Shown here one piece after another: positions 9,457 to 18,106 of a stretch of DNA of 32,455 nucleotides. The stretch is from contig JAIRPQ010000020.1 in NCBI GenBank assembly GCA_031256875.1, forward strand, positions 1 to 32,455. Direction: 5' to 3'. The notes under the pieces were generated by a model. It worked only from the letters and a program-made list of their open reading frames with translations, was not told the origin of the DNA and did not search any database. The position numbers and the translations under genes are program-made. Position 1 is the first letter of the stretch; each line of letters starts with the position of its first letter. This DNA comes from Eubacteriales Family XIII. Incertae Sedis bacterium. Lineage in GTDB: Bacteria; Bacillota; Clostridia; Peptostreptococcales; Anaerovoracaceae.

Positions 9457-9885
9457 TTAGCTCTCTCCGTCCGTGTCCTGCTGGAAGTTCGGGGCGCTTT
9501 GGCCTTGCGCTGTCGGCGGCGCGAAGCTGCCGTTTGCCGCGCCCGGGTTCATGACTCTCGTGTTGCGGACGAAGCCCGTCGCGAAGGACGCTGCGTTGAC
9601 GGCCAGTATGCATATGAGCAGGATTATTATCACCGTCAGCTTGCCGTCCGTAGCGCCGCCCGCCGGCGCGGTTCTGGCGGGCGGCGCGTACCCCGCGTGT
9701 AGATTCACTTCCGGCGGCGCGTACTGCTCCGCGCCCGATGGACTGCCGGTATTCACTTCCGGCGGCGCGTACTGCCCAGCGCCCGATGGACTGCCGATAT
9801 TCACTTCAGGCGACGTGTACTGTTCCGCGCCTGTCGCACCTTGCTGTCCGCCCATGTTCGTCTGCTCATTCATTTGTTCGTTCAT
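9457..9885 (-). CDS. Small membrane protein, Gln/Pro-rich repetitive N-terminus, single TM
   Basis: MNEQMNEQTNMGGQQGATG..., repeats GSPSGAxQYAPPEVN, TM LTVIIILLICILAVNAASF; RBS-like GAGAGG upstream. Confidence 0.7.
   Translation of the reverse strand: MNEQMNEQTNMGGQQGATGAEQYTSPEVNIGSPSGAGQYAPPEVNTGSPSGAEQYAPPEVNLHAGYAPPARTAPAGGATDGKLTVIIILLICILAVNAASFATGFVRNTRVMNPGAANGSFAPPTAQGQSAPNFQQDTDGES
9703..9838 (-). repeat. 48-bp in-frame tandem repeat (~2.8 units)
   Basis: Units begin at attcactt at 9703, 9751 and 9799 (period exactly 48). Confidence 0.85.
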
Positions 9886-9949
9886 CTAAAATACCTCTCG
9901 TTCCAAAATAACTGACTGCATAAATTATTCTTCACCAAATTACAGGGCA

Positions 9950-9997
9950 ACCTGCTACCGCCTCAGCCACCGCTTCAGCCACCGCTCCGGCTACCGC
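9950..9997. repeat. 12-bp tandem repeat, 4 units, just 3' of the permease gene
   Basis: acctgctaccgc/ctcagccaccgc/ttcagccaccgc/tccggctaccgc. Confidence 0.85.
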
Positions 9998-10002
9998 CAA
10001 AA

Positions 10003-11196
10003 TTATTCGTACCGCAGCGCGTCGATGGGGTGCATCATTGCCGCCTTGCGCGCGGGGTACAGTCCGAACACGATTCCGATGAGCGTCGAAAACGCGGTCG
10101 CCGCGAGCAGGACTCCACCCGACAGGCTGTATGTCATCTCGCCGCCCGACACGTTGTTGACAATCATGAGGATTATCCAGGAGCATGCTATGCCGATGGC
10201 GCACCCGAGCAGGCAGATGACGAGCGACTCCACGAGGAATTGCAGGAGTATGCCGCCGCGCCGTGCGCCTATGGCTTTGCGTATCCCGATTTCGCGCGTG
10301 CGTTCCGTCACGGAGACCAGCATGATGTTCATGATGCCGATGCCGCCGACGAGCAGGGATATGGCCGCGATGCCGCCTAGCAGCAAGGTGAACGTGCTTG
10401 TGACGCTCGCCATCGCGTCCGCTATCGTGCTCATGTTCATGACGTAATATGAATCGCTGTCGCCAAACCTCGCGAGGAGCGCACTCTCGATAATGGCCTG
10501 CGCCCGCTCGATGGAGTCCGCGCTCTTTGCCGCCGCGTAGAAGCTGCTGATGCCGCTGGATTCTTCGGCGATGCGCGACGCGACCGAGTACGGGATATAG
10601 ACGGGGTACTGTTGTGCCATATACCCCGAGCTGGTCGACTCGTCCTCGGCCAGCACGCCCACCACGAGATATTTCCTGCTGTCCATCGTCATAGTCTGTC
10701 CGAGCGCCGCGTTCGCGTCGCCGTAGATTTTCTCGGCGGCGCCATTGCTCAGCACCGTTACATAGGACACGTTGTCCACGTCGGCCGAGAGCAGCGTGCG
10801 CCCCGTCACCATCTTGTCCTCGCTCACGCTTCCGTCTATCAGGAAGTACGAGCCGGTCGTGCCCGTGACGCTCACGGATATAGTGTCCGTGCCGCTGCGA
10901 ACAGTGCCCTGCGACTGCGTGATGGGCGCGACCAGCGAGATGCTGTCGTCCGCTGCCAGCTCCGCCAGGTCGGAAGTTTTCAGCGGCTTGCCCTTGTCGT
11001 CCATGATGTTGACGGTCAGGCGGTCGGTGCCTATCTGCGCGATGCTGTTCTGCACGGAGCTGGTCGCGCTCGTCACGAGCGAGATGAGAACGACCAGCGA
11101 CATGACGCCGATGATGATGCCCAACATGGTCAGGAAAGCGCGTGTCTTGTTCGCGAAAATCGACGTGAACGCCATCCTTACGGATTGTAGAATCAT
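10003..11196 (-). CDS. ABC transporter permease, MacB/FtsX type
   Basis: MILQSVRMAFTSIFANKTRAFLTMLGIIIGVMSLVVLISL ... GGIGIMNIMLVSVTERTREIGIRKAIGARRGGILLQFLVESLVICLLG ... YPARKAAMMHPIDALRYE. Confidence 0.96.
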   Translation of the reverse strand: MILQSVRMAFTSIFANKTRAFLTMLGIIIGVMSLVVLISLVTSATSSVQNSIAQIGTDRLTVNIMDDKGKPLKTSDLAELAADDSISLVAPITQSQGTVRSGTDTISVSVTGTTGSYFLIDGSVSEDKMVTGRTLLSADVDNVSYVTVLSNGAAEKIYGDANAALGQTMTMDSRKYLVVGVLAEDESTSSGYMAQQYPVYIPYSVASRIAEESSGISSFYAAAKSADSIERAQAIIESALLARFGDSDSYYVMNMSTIADAMASVTSTFTLLLGGIAAISLLVGGIGIMNIMLVSVTERTREIGIRKAIGARRGGILLQFLVESLVICLLGCAIGIACSWIILMIVNNVSGGEMTYSLSGGVLLAATAFSTLIGIVFGLYPARKAAMMHPIDALRYE

Positions 11197-12053
11197 TGCC
11201 TGCCACCTCCTTTTTCCGATCGCTTGCCCATATGCGAATCTCCCGCGCCGCCCGAATCCTCGCTGGTGCCGGAGCTACCGCCCGAATCCCAGCCGGCACC
11301 GTAGCTGCCGCCCGAACCGCTGCCGCCCGAACCGCTGGCACCTGAACTCTCGCCCGAGCCTAGGCCCGCCGGCTCGCCGCTGTCGCTCACTATCCTGCCG
11401 TCCATAATGCTGACCGTGCGGTTCGCCAGGGACGCTATGCCCGCGTCATGCGTGATGAGCACGATGGTCTTGCCCGCACGGTTCAGCGCGTGGAAATGCT
11501 CCATGATTTCCTTGCCCGTATGCGAATCGAGATTGCCAGTCGGCTCGTCCGCGAGTATGAGCGAGGGGTCCGTCACGACCGCCCGCGCGATGGCGGCGCG
11601 CTGCTGCTGCCCGCCCGAAATCGTGTTCGGCCTATGCTTTCTGCGGTCGGTCAGCCCGACCAGCGCGAGGGCTCGCTCTACAAGCTCTCTGCGGACGGCG
11701 GGCTTGATTCCGAGATAGACGAGCGGCAGCTCCACATTGTCCTCTATGCTCATGCGCCCGATGAGATTGAAGCTCTGAAAGACGAAGCCTATCTTGTGTC
11801 CGCGCACGGACGCGAGATCGTTTTCGGTGTAATAGTCTATGGGCTGGCCGTCGAGCCGGTATGTCCCTTCCGTTGCGATGTCCAGGCAGCCCATGATGTG
11901 CATGAGTGTCGACTTGCCGCTGCCCGATGGCCCTACCACGCTCACGAACTCGCCCTCGCGTATGTGTAGGTTCGCCCTGTCCAGAGCGCGGACTTCCTCT
12001 CCGCCTACGCCGCCCTGATTATATATCTTTGAAACATTCTCAAATCTTATCAT
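11193..12053 (-). CDS. ABC transporter ATP-binding protein, MacB/LolD-type, with C-terminal Gly/Ser-rich tail
   Basis: Walker A GPSGSGKST, signature ISGGQQQRAAIARA, Walker B LILADEPTGNLD; overlaps the permease by 4 bp. Confidence 0.96.
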   Translation of the reverse strand: MIRFENVSKIYNQGGVGGEEVRALDRANLHIREGEFVSVVGPSGSGKSTLMHIMGCLDIATEGTYRLDGQPIDYYTENDLASVRGHKIGFVFQSFNLIGRMSIEDNVELPLVYLGIKPAVRRELVERALALVGLTDRRKHRPNTISGGQQQRAAIARAVVTDPSLILADEPTGNLDSHTGKEIMEHFHALNRAGKTIVLITHDAGIASLANRTVSIMDGRIVSDSGEPAGLGSGESSGASGSGGSGSGGSYGAGWDSGGSSGTSEDSGGAGDSHMGKRSEKGGGRQ

Positions 12054-12057
12054 GGCC

Positions 12058-13671
12058 TTACTCCCCGCTGGCCGAGTTTGATGGCGCGGCGCTGCCGCTG
12101 TCTCCGCCGCCAGCCGAGCCGCCCGAACCGCCGTCCGAAGGCGGCCTGTCGCCGCCTGACCTGACCCTGACCTCGCCGCCCATGCCTGGCACGCCGCCCA
12201 TCATGAACGCGCCGTTCTGATTGCCAGTCGAGGCGGCGACCGTATAGTAGACGGTCTGCCCGTCCGACAGCCCGCTCACGACCTCGACATTCGTGCCGTC
12301 CGACAGTCCCGTCTCGATTTTCGTCTCGCCCGCGGGCAGCCCCGACTCGTCAAGCTCCGTGAACACATAGACTTCCTCGCCGTACTCCTGCACGGCATCC
12401 ATCGGTATGACGACAACGCCTTCCTTCTTTTCCTTTATAATGGTCGCGGTCGCGCTCATGCCGAACTTCATGACGTCGGCACGGTCGGCTTCGATGGTGG
12501 TCGCGTATTTCGGTGCGCTCCCGCTCGTGTCGCCCTCGTCAGACACCTCTGTCACGACCCCGCTGAAGGTCTGCCCTTCGATCGCGTCGAGAGTCAGATC
12601 CACCTGCTGCCCGACCTCTACCGCTGAAACGTCCAGCTCGTCCACGCTGACGTTCACTTCCACCTTGTCGCGGCGCGTCACGGATATCGCCGCGTCCGAT
12701 ACGACAGATACCACGCCTGATGTGGGGGCACTCAGGATTTTCGCGGTGCGCAGGGCGTACAACTCTTTCAGCGTTTCGAGCAGGTCGTCCTGCTTGGCGC
12801 TCAGTATCGCATAGTCCTTGTTTTCTTCGGGAACGCTGAGCAGGAACAGCGAAGTCCCCGAATATACTTTCTCATTTTCATATGCGTAGACGCTCTCTAT
12901 CTTGCCGACGCTTTCGGTTACGGAGAGCGGCGCGTGGATATAAAGCTCGCCCTCGCCGATGGTCTTGCCGCCTTTTTTCACGGTGGCCTTATCGCCGAGC
13001 TTCGGGCCGTTGTCCGTCAATGTTACCGTTATTGTATCCCCGTCCTTTTTCGCGACAGTGCCTGCTGCCTCTGTTCCGCCCGCGAGCGCGACTGTCACAG
13101 AGCTGCCGACGGAGAGCTTCGCGCCTGAATCAGATGCCGCCGCAACATCGACCGCCATCAGCCCGTCCGTCGAGAGCAGGGCGAGAGCCCCCTTGCTTTT
13201 CATGATGCTCGCTACGCTCTTGCCCGCCTTTCCGTAGACGGCCTTGACGCGCGCTGTCATGACAGATGTCACGCTGACGCTGTCCGTATATTTGTACTCT
13301 TTCGCTTCCAAGGAATCCTGCACTTCTTCAAGAGCGCTCTTGGCGTTGGATATGGCCGTCGATATGGAGGTCGAGTTCAGCGTCGCGAGAGTGTCGCCCG
13401 CGCCAACTTCATCGTCCGCGCTCACGAGGACTTCGTCGAAGCTCACATCGTCGGGCAGCTCGATATCTTCGCTGGCCGCCGCCAGGTTGCCCGTGGCCAC
13501 GACGGTGGACTGAATATCGCCCGCCGCCGCGGTCACGGAAACGACATTGGCCGTCTGCGCCGCCTGGCTGCCCACGGCAAGCATCGGCATGACGTACACC
13601 ACGCCGACCACCACCGCTACTCCCACAGCTATGAGGACAAACGGCCATTTTCTGATACTTCTCTTTCTCAT
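12058..13671 (-). CDS. Efflux periplasmic-adaptor-like subunit (HlyD/MacA/YknX type)
   Basis: Adaptor-like beta-barrel/lipoyl segments (VVATGNLAAASEDIELPDDVSFDEVLVSADDEVGAGDTLATLNS; VDLTLDAIEGQTFSGVVTEVSDEG). ATG at 13671 with GGAGGG RBS preferred over the track start 13767. Confidence 0.88.
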   Translation of the reverse strand: MRKRSIRKWPFVLIAVGVAVVVGVVYVMPMLAVGSQAAQTANVVSVTAAAGDIQSTVVATGNLAAASEDIELPDDVSFDEVLVSADDEVGAGDTLATLNSTSISTAISNAKSALEEVQDSLEAKEYKYTDSVSVTSVMTARVKAVYGKAGKSVASIMKSKGALALLSTDGLMAVDVAAASDSGAKLSVGSSVTVALAGGTEAAGTVAKKDGDTITVTLTDNGPKLGDKATVKKGGKTIGEGELYIHAPLSVTESVGKIESVYAYENEKVYSGTSLFLLSVPEENKDYAILSAKQDDLLETLKELYALRTAKILSAPTSGVVSVVSDAAISVTRRDKVEVNVSVDELDVSAVEVGQQVDLTLDAIEGQTFSGVVTEVSDEGDTSGSAPKYATTIEADRADVMKFGMSATATIIKEKKEGVVVIPMDAVQEYGEEVYVFTELDESGLPAGETKIETGLSDGTNVEVVSGLSDGQTVYYTVAASTGNQNGAFMMGGVPGMGGEVRVRSGGDRPPSDGGSGGSAGGGDSGSAAPSNSASGE

Positions 13672-13920
13672 TGCGATCCCTCCATCAAATGGTGACATGA
13701 AAACGCGGATTGTTTTGCGGGCCGGCGGTGATGCCATTCTCGCGCCGCCCAGCGTACTTCGACTCATATCTGACTACGCGCATTCTATAACATCACTGCT
13801 ATAATGAACCTGAAAGACGGACGCAACAATAATATTTTTTCGAGTAACAATAACTGTGAAGGAATAATAAAGCCAGCCCTTCGGAAGCCGTGATGACGCG
13901 GCGGAAGATGGGTGGCACAG

Positions 13921-14055
13921 GATGTGCGCGGAATAAGTGAGACAGAAGATGTGCGCGGCATAGGTGCGGCAGAAGATGCACGGCTCAGGATGTGCGCGGA
14001 ATAAGTGAGACAGAAGATGCGCGGCTCAGCATGTGCGCGGAATAAGTGCGGCAGG
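13921..14055. repeat. Intergenic minisatellite of 27-bp and 14-bp modules (41-bp higher-order unit)
   Basis: 27-mers (gatgtgcgcggaataagtgagacagaa and variants) at 13921, 13948, 13989 and 14030 (last truncated); 14-mers (gatgcrcggctcag) at 13975 and 14016. Confidence 0.9.
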
Positions 14056-14085
14056 ATAAGAACAGGGAAATATACGCGGCGGACT

Positions 14086-15066
14086 TTATGAAGCGGAGCT
14101 GTCGCCTCCGAGGAATCGGGTCAGCTCATCCAAGGTCGGGCTGCCGCTCATGCCGCCTTTTTTCGTAACGGTCAGAGCCCCCGCGCAGTTCGCGAAGCGA
14201 AGCGTCTCGGCCAGCGATGCCTGCTCTATGCATTCCGTAAGCGGGCGCCCCACGAAGCGCGAGAGGAACGCGCCGTCGAACGCGTCGCCCGCGCCGGTCG
14301 TGTCTATGGCTTTCAGCGCGACGGGTGCGGCATCTATGCGGCATCCCCGCGTGTAGGCCGCCGCGCCGTCTTTTCCGCGCGTGACGAAGAAGGCCGAGAC
14401 GCCCTGATCGAAGCAGTAGTCCGCGGCGGACTGTTCGCTCTTGGTCCCGAACACGAAGGGCATTTCGTCGAGACTCACCTTGACGATATCCGCTTTCGGG
14501 AGAAAGTCCATGACCGTCCGGCGGCAAGCGTCTGGGTCGTCCCACAGGCTCAGGCGTATGTTCGGGTCGAAGGAGATATGCGCCCCCGCGCTTTTGGCGA
14601 GATCTATCGCTTTTGCGTGCGCGTATTTCGACGGCGACTCCACGAGCCCGAGCGACGTGAAATGCAGGATGTCGCCGCGACTGAAAATACCCTCCGGTAT
14701 TTCGCTTTCGTCCAGCAGCATGTCGGCGCCAGGCTTGCGGGCGAAGGTGAAGTCGCGGTCTCCGTCGGGCGACAGGGTGACGAAAGCAAGGGTGGTGCAG
14801 GCGCGGGAGGTCGCATGCACCAGCGATGTGTCCGCGCCGAACTCCGAGATAGCGGACACGGCCATGCGCCCGAGCGCATCGTCGCCGACCTTCCCGATGA
14901 AGTGGCTGCGGGTTCCGAGCTTGGCGGCCGCCACCGCGGTGTTGGCAGGGCTTCCTCCGGGTGAGGGAATCAGCGCCCGCCGCGCGTCCTCGCTATCGCC
15001 CGCGCCGAGCGGTATGAAGTCCACCAACGCTTCGCCTATGCAGTAAAGATTCGCACTACCTTCCAT
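14086..15066 (-). CDS. PfkB-family carbohydrate kinase, fructokinase-like
   Basis: IGEALVDFIPLG, SPGGSPANTAVAAAKLG, catalytic IDTTGAGDAFDGAFLSRF. Confidence 0.93.
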   Translation of the reverse strand: MEGSANLYCIGEALVDFIPLGAGDSEDARRALIPSPGGSPANTAVAAAKLGTRSHFIGKVGDDALGRMAVSAISEFGADTSLVHATSRACTTLAFVTLSPDGDRDFTFARKPGADMLLDESEIPEGIFSRGDILHFTSLGLVESPSKYAHAKAIDLAKSAGAHISFDPNIRLSLWDDPDACRRTVMDFLPKADIVKVSLDEMPFVFGTKSEQSAADYCFDQGVSAFFVTRGKDGAAAYTRGCRIDAAPVALKAIDTTGAGDAFDGAFLSRFVGRPLTECIEQASLAETLRFANCAGALTVTKKGGMSGSPTLDELTRFLGGDSSAS

Positions 15067-15190
15067 CCCAATTACTCCTATCCGTCTCCGGCCGTCTGCC
15101 GCGAAAATTATGGCTGTTATTATTGCCGCCGGCCCAGCGACGAAATCGCCGAGCCAGCCTTATACATCATACCATCTGAGCAATTTTGTG

Positions 15191-16162
15191 TCACGGGCTT
15201 ACGGATATGCTCCAGCGGCGGCGGCATTCCCCGTGCGCCGCCAGCGCCACCAGGTTTTTCTGCGAACCCAGCTCCTCGACTATGCCGTCGCGCGAGGGCA
15301 GCGATGTCCACGGCTCGATGCAGACGAAGGGCGCATCGGTGTGCGGCGTGTGCCAGAGCGCCAGATATTCCATGTCAGGGTAGGCTATATCAATGCGTCC
15401 GGTGCCGCTGCTGCTTCTTCTCAGCGAAACCAGGCCGCCCGTGTTCTCCAGCACGATGGCGTCGTCGTCGAAAAGGCTGTGCCGAAGGTTCACGCGGCCG
15501 TCTTGCAGAGGGAAAGCGGCCCTGCCGTCCGTCGCGAAGCGCTGTGGCGACATTGCTATCCGCGTGACGCGCTCCGCGTTCGGGAACTCGATGAAATAGT
15601 CCTCAAAGGTTTCGCCTTCGCGCAGCGGAACGCGAAACCCGGGATGCCCGCCCAGCCCGAAATACATCGCTTCGCCGCCCAGGTTTTCGACGCGGTATTC
15701 GATGTGCAGCCGATGGGCGTCCAGGCGGTAGCGGACTTCTATCCGAAAATCGAAAGGGTATTGCTCCTTCGTCGTCGCGCTGCTCTCTAGGCGGAACGCC
15801 GCCTCGTGCGCCGATGCGGAGACTACCGTCATTTCCGAGTCCTTCAGGAACCCGTGAATGTCCATGCGGTATCTGCGCCCGCGATGCTCATACGACCCTT
15901 CCGTGAGTCTGCCGATATAGGGGAACAGATGAATGGCCCTGTCCGCCCAGTACCTGGCATCCCCCTGCCAGATATACTCGGTGCCGCCCGCGCCGTCCGC
16001 GCCCTCTCCCCGCACCGTGCCGCCCGCGCCCTCCTCCCGCACCGCGCCTACCGCGCCGCCCGCGCCGCCGATGCGGTATATGCTTCGGATTTCCGCGCCT
16101 AGGTTCGATAAGGCCACGCGGAGCTCGTCGTTTTGGAGGATGACATCAGGCAGCTTAGTCAT
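15191..16162 (-). CDS. Aldose 1-epimerase family protein (LacX-like)
   Basis: Start MTKLPDVILQNDELRVALSNLGAEIRSIY (ATG at 16162, 4-bp overlap with upstream gene); EYIWQGDARYW, HLFPYIGRL, GLGGHPGFRVPL. Track start 16495 rejected. Confidence 0.88.
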   Translation of the reverse strand: MTKLPDVILQNDELRVALSNLGAEIRSIYRIGGAGGAVGAVREEGAGGTVRGEGADGAGGTEYIWQGDARYWADRAIHLFPYIGRLTEGSYEHRGRRYRMDIHGFLKDSEMTVVSASAHEAAFRLESSATTKEQYPFDFRIEVRYRLDAHRLHIEYRVENLGGEAMYFGLGGHPGFRVPLREGETFEDYFIEFPNAERVTRIAMSPQRFATDGRAAFPLQDGRVNLRHSLFDDDAIVLENTGGLVSLRRSSSGTGRIDIAYPDMEYLALWHTPHTDAPFVCIEPWTSLPSRDGIVEELGSQKNLVALAAHGECRRRWSISVSP

Positions 16163-17220
16163 AGCGCGCCTTGGTTTTCCTCTCTCCATTCCCTCACAAT
16201 CTCCACCATGTCCAGGTATTTTTCGGTAGGCACATAGTCGGGTATGGAGTTCCCCGAGCCGAAGGCGAATCCGCCATGGCCGATGCATTTCGATATCACT
16301 TCCAGTATGTATTCCTTCAGCTCTTTCCTGTCGAGCGATATCACCATGTCGGTGTCTATCCCTCCGAAATTTCCTATGCGGTCGCCGTAGCGTTCCACCC
16401 ATTCGGGGAAGGGCGCTATCTGATCCTCGTTCGAGTGCTTCGCGTCTATGCCGGCGGCTATCAGGTCTTCCATCACGGGGAAGATGGAGCCGCATGAATG
16501 CAGGAGAAACGGCTTGCCCGCGCCATGCACGAGGTCGATGATTCTCTTGTGCGCGGGTATGACGTGCGTGCGGATGTCGTCCGGCGGCAGCAGTGGCGCC
16601 GTCCTGAATCCGAGGTCGTCACCAAACCGGCAGACGCAGAACGCGTCGCCAAACTCCGCGAGGAACCTCGACCATATCACGGCTGCCACATCGCTCACCT
16701 TCCTGAACAGCTCCGCGTACAGCTCGCTGTCGTCGGCCCTGATATAGCAGAGCGTCTCGTAGCCCGTGAGGTCTTGCACCGTCTCGAACACGCCGTTGCC
16801 GACGCCTCCGACGGCCTTCATCCCCTGCGGCAACGCATCCCGCAGCGCGGCGAACTGCGGGAAGTATTGGGCGCAATAGATGTCTGGCAATTCGTCCCAA
16901 GGGTAGTCGTCAAATTCCTCGCGGTTTTTTACGGCCCCGATATTGTGCTTGTAGAGCGCGCCGCCCCGCGGCAGCGTCGCCGTGATATTGCCCTCGTAGA
17001 TAGCCGTGTCATAGCCCATCTTGCGAAAAAATTCGCAGTAATTTCGGAAGAACTCCAGCCTGTCCGCTTCGTCGCCGTCCGCCAGGGCGCCGAACGGCCT
17101 GCCGAGAATCTTCTCCATATGCGAGACGTCTATGATGTGCTCGTACAGCGGGAGACGTGCCGGCTCGATATTGCGGGCCGCGTTCACGACATTCTCAAAG
17201 TCCGGTTCAAAATGTTTCAT
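16159..17220 (-). CDS. Uroporphyrinogen decarboxylase-fold family protein (not HemE), copy 1
   Basis: LLHSCGSIFPVMEDLIAAGIDAKHSNEDQ and the GGFAFGSGNSIPDYVPTEKYLDMVE C-terminal segment; 353 aa. Confidence 0.87.
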   Translation of the reverse strand: MKHFEPDFENVVNAARNIEPARLPLYEHIIDVSHMEKILGRPFGALADGDEADRLEFFRNYCEFFRKMGYDTAIYEGNITATLPRGGALYKHNIGAVKNREEFDDYPWDELPDIYCAQYFPQFAALRDALPQGMKAVGGVGNGVFETVQDLTGYETLCYIRADDSELYAELFRKVSDVAAVIWSRFLAEFGDAFCVCRFGDDLGFRTAPLLPPDDIRTHVIPAHKRIIDLVHGAGKPFLLHSCGSIFPVMEDLIAAGIDAKHSNEDQIAPFPEWVERYGDRIGNFGGIDTDMVISLDRKELKEYILEVISKCIGHGGFAFGSGNSIPDYVPTEKYLDMVEIVREWREENQGAL

Positions 17221-17331
17221 TTAATACCTCTCCGCGTGAAGGTGCATTGCGATGGCGTTTTCGACCGGCACGTCGATGTTCAGCATATTGCACGTGGACA
17301 GCACGAAACCGGTCCTGTCGTATGATATGAT
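17221..17331 (-). pseudogene. C-terminal remnant of a third UroD-family gene
   Basis: Minus-strand translation after an in-frame stop: IISYDRTGFVLSTCNMLNIDVPVENAIAMHLHAERY*, matching the C-terminal VPxENxxAM segment of copy 2; its TAA abuts the ATG at 17220. Too short for the ORF track. Confidence 0.7.
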
Positions 17332-17366
17332 TTATGGTCAACTTATCCAACGGTTTCCTATATCCT

Positions 17367-18065
17367 CTAATCTGCGCACATTTCATTCAACAGATTATAT
17401 TCATTGCAGAGAATCCATCGTAGCTCTTCATCCTCTTCAATATAGGTAAATCGTGAAACCGGTTCCGCAAAAAAGTTGTCAGTCATATCGTTATTGATTG
17501 AAGATATTTCGCCGATTATTGACGGCTCGCTATTATCCGCACATCCGAAGGAGTGCAAGAGGTATGGATGCAATGTAATGCTGTTACCATTCGTGATATG
17601 AAATGGCGCACCCGCTTCGACTTCGTGGAGCATACCATCTCTGTAAACCCGAACTGGAGACTCCGTATCGGGATTGCCGCCTGGTGTTATGTTCCAAAGG
17701 CGAATCTCGAATGCGCCACCAGACCTGCTGACGATATCTTCACTTTTTGTTTTATGCATGTGTATTGGCAATCTTTGTCCGGGTTCTAATACTATGATTT
17801 TTTCAGCATAGGGTGTTCCTATGTTTCTGTTATCAATCAAGCCGTTGCGAATAGTGAATAAGACTGCGCCGAGCTTGTGGAAATCTCCATTTCCGAAATC
17901 GGTCACATCCCATCCCAACATTGTTTTTGTGATGGAATCAATCTCATCAATATGCTTTATCCACATATCAATATCCCAATATGCAAACCTAGGCAGCATA
18001 AATCCGTTTTGTCTTGTTTGTTCCAACGAAAATGCGATGGCAGACTGTATTTCCGATCTCTTCAT
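17367..18065 (-). CDS. D-lyxose/D-mannose isomerase family protein (cupin)
   Basis: LGWDVTDFGNGDFHKLGAVLFTIRNG, YAEKIIVLEPGQRLPIHMHKTKSEDIVSRSGGAFEIRLWN; cupin metal-binding pattern HMH..K..ED. Confidence 0.82.
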   Translation of the reverse strand: MKRSEIQSAIAFSLEQTRQNGFMLPRFAYWDIDMWIKHIDEIDSITKTMLGWDVTDFGNGDFHKLGAVLFTIRNGLIDNRNIGTPYAEKIIVLEPGQRLPIHMHKTKSEDIVSRSGGAFEIRLWNITPGGNPDTESPVRVYRDGMLHEVEAGAPFHITNGNSITLHPYLLHSFGCADNSEPSIIGEISSINNDMTDNFFAEPVSRFTYIEEDEELRWILCNEYNLLNEMCAD

Positions 18066-18106
18066 AAACTTTCCCCCTTTATTTTAAAATGTGCAGTTTC
18101 CATTTA

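Noticed and set aside
9932-11341. 469-aa minus-strand ORF overlapping the permease
   Set aside because: Alternative frame of the MacB-type permease; Arg/His-rich composition typical of GC-rich shadow ORFs and extended by the 12-bp repeat array.
14030-14055. Minisatellite considered as a CRISPR array
   Set aside because: Spacing segments are themselves repeats (14-mers) rather than unique spacers; no cas genes in the window.
16163-16495. N-terminal extension of the epimerase ORF to 434 aa
   Set aside because: The extension overlaps UroD-like 1 in another frame and is Arg-rich; the homologous start is ATG at 16162 with a 4-bp overlap.
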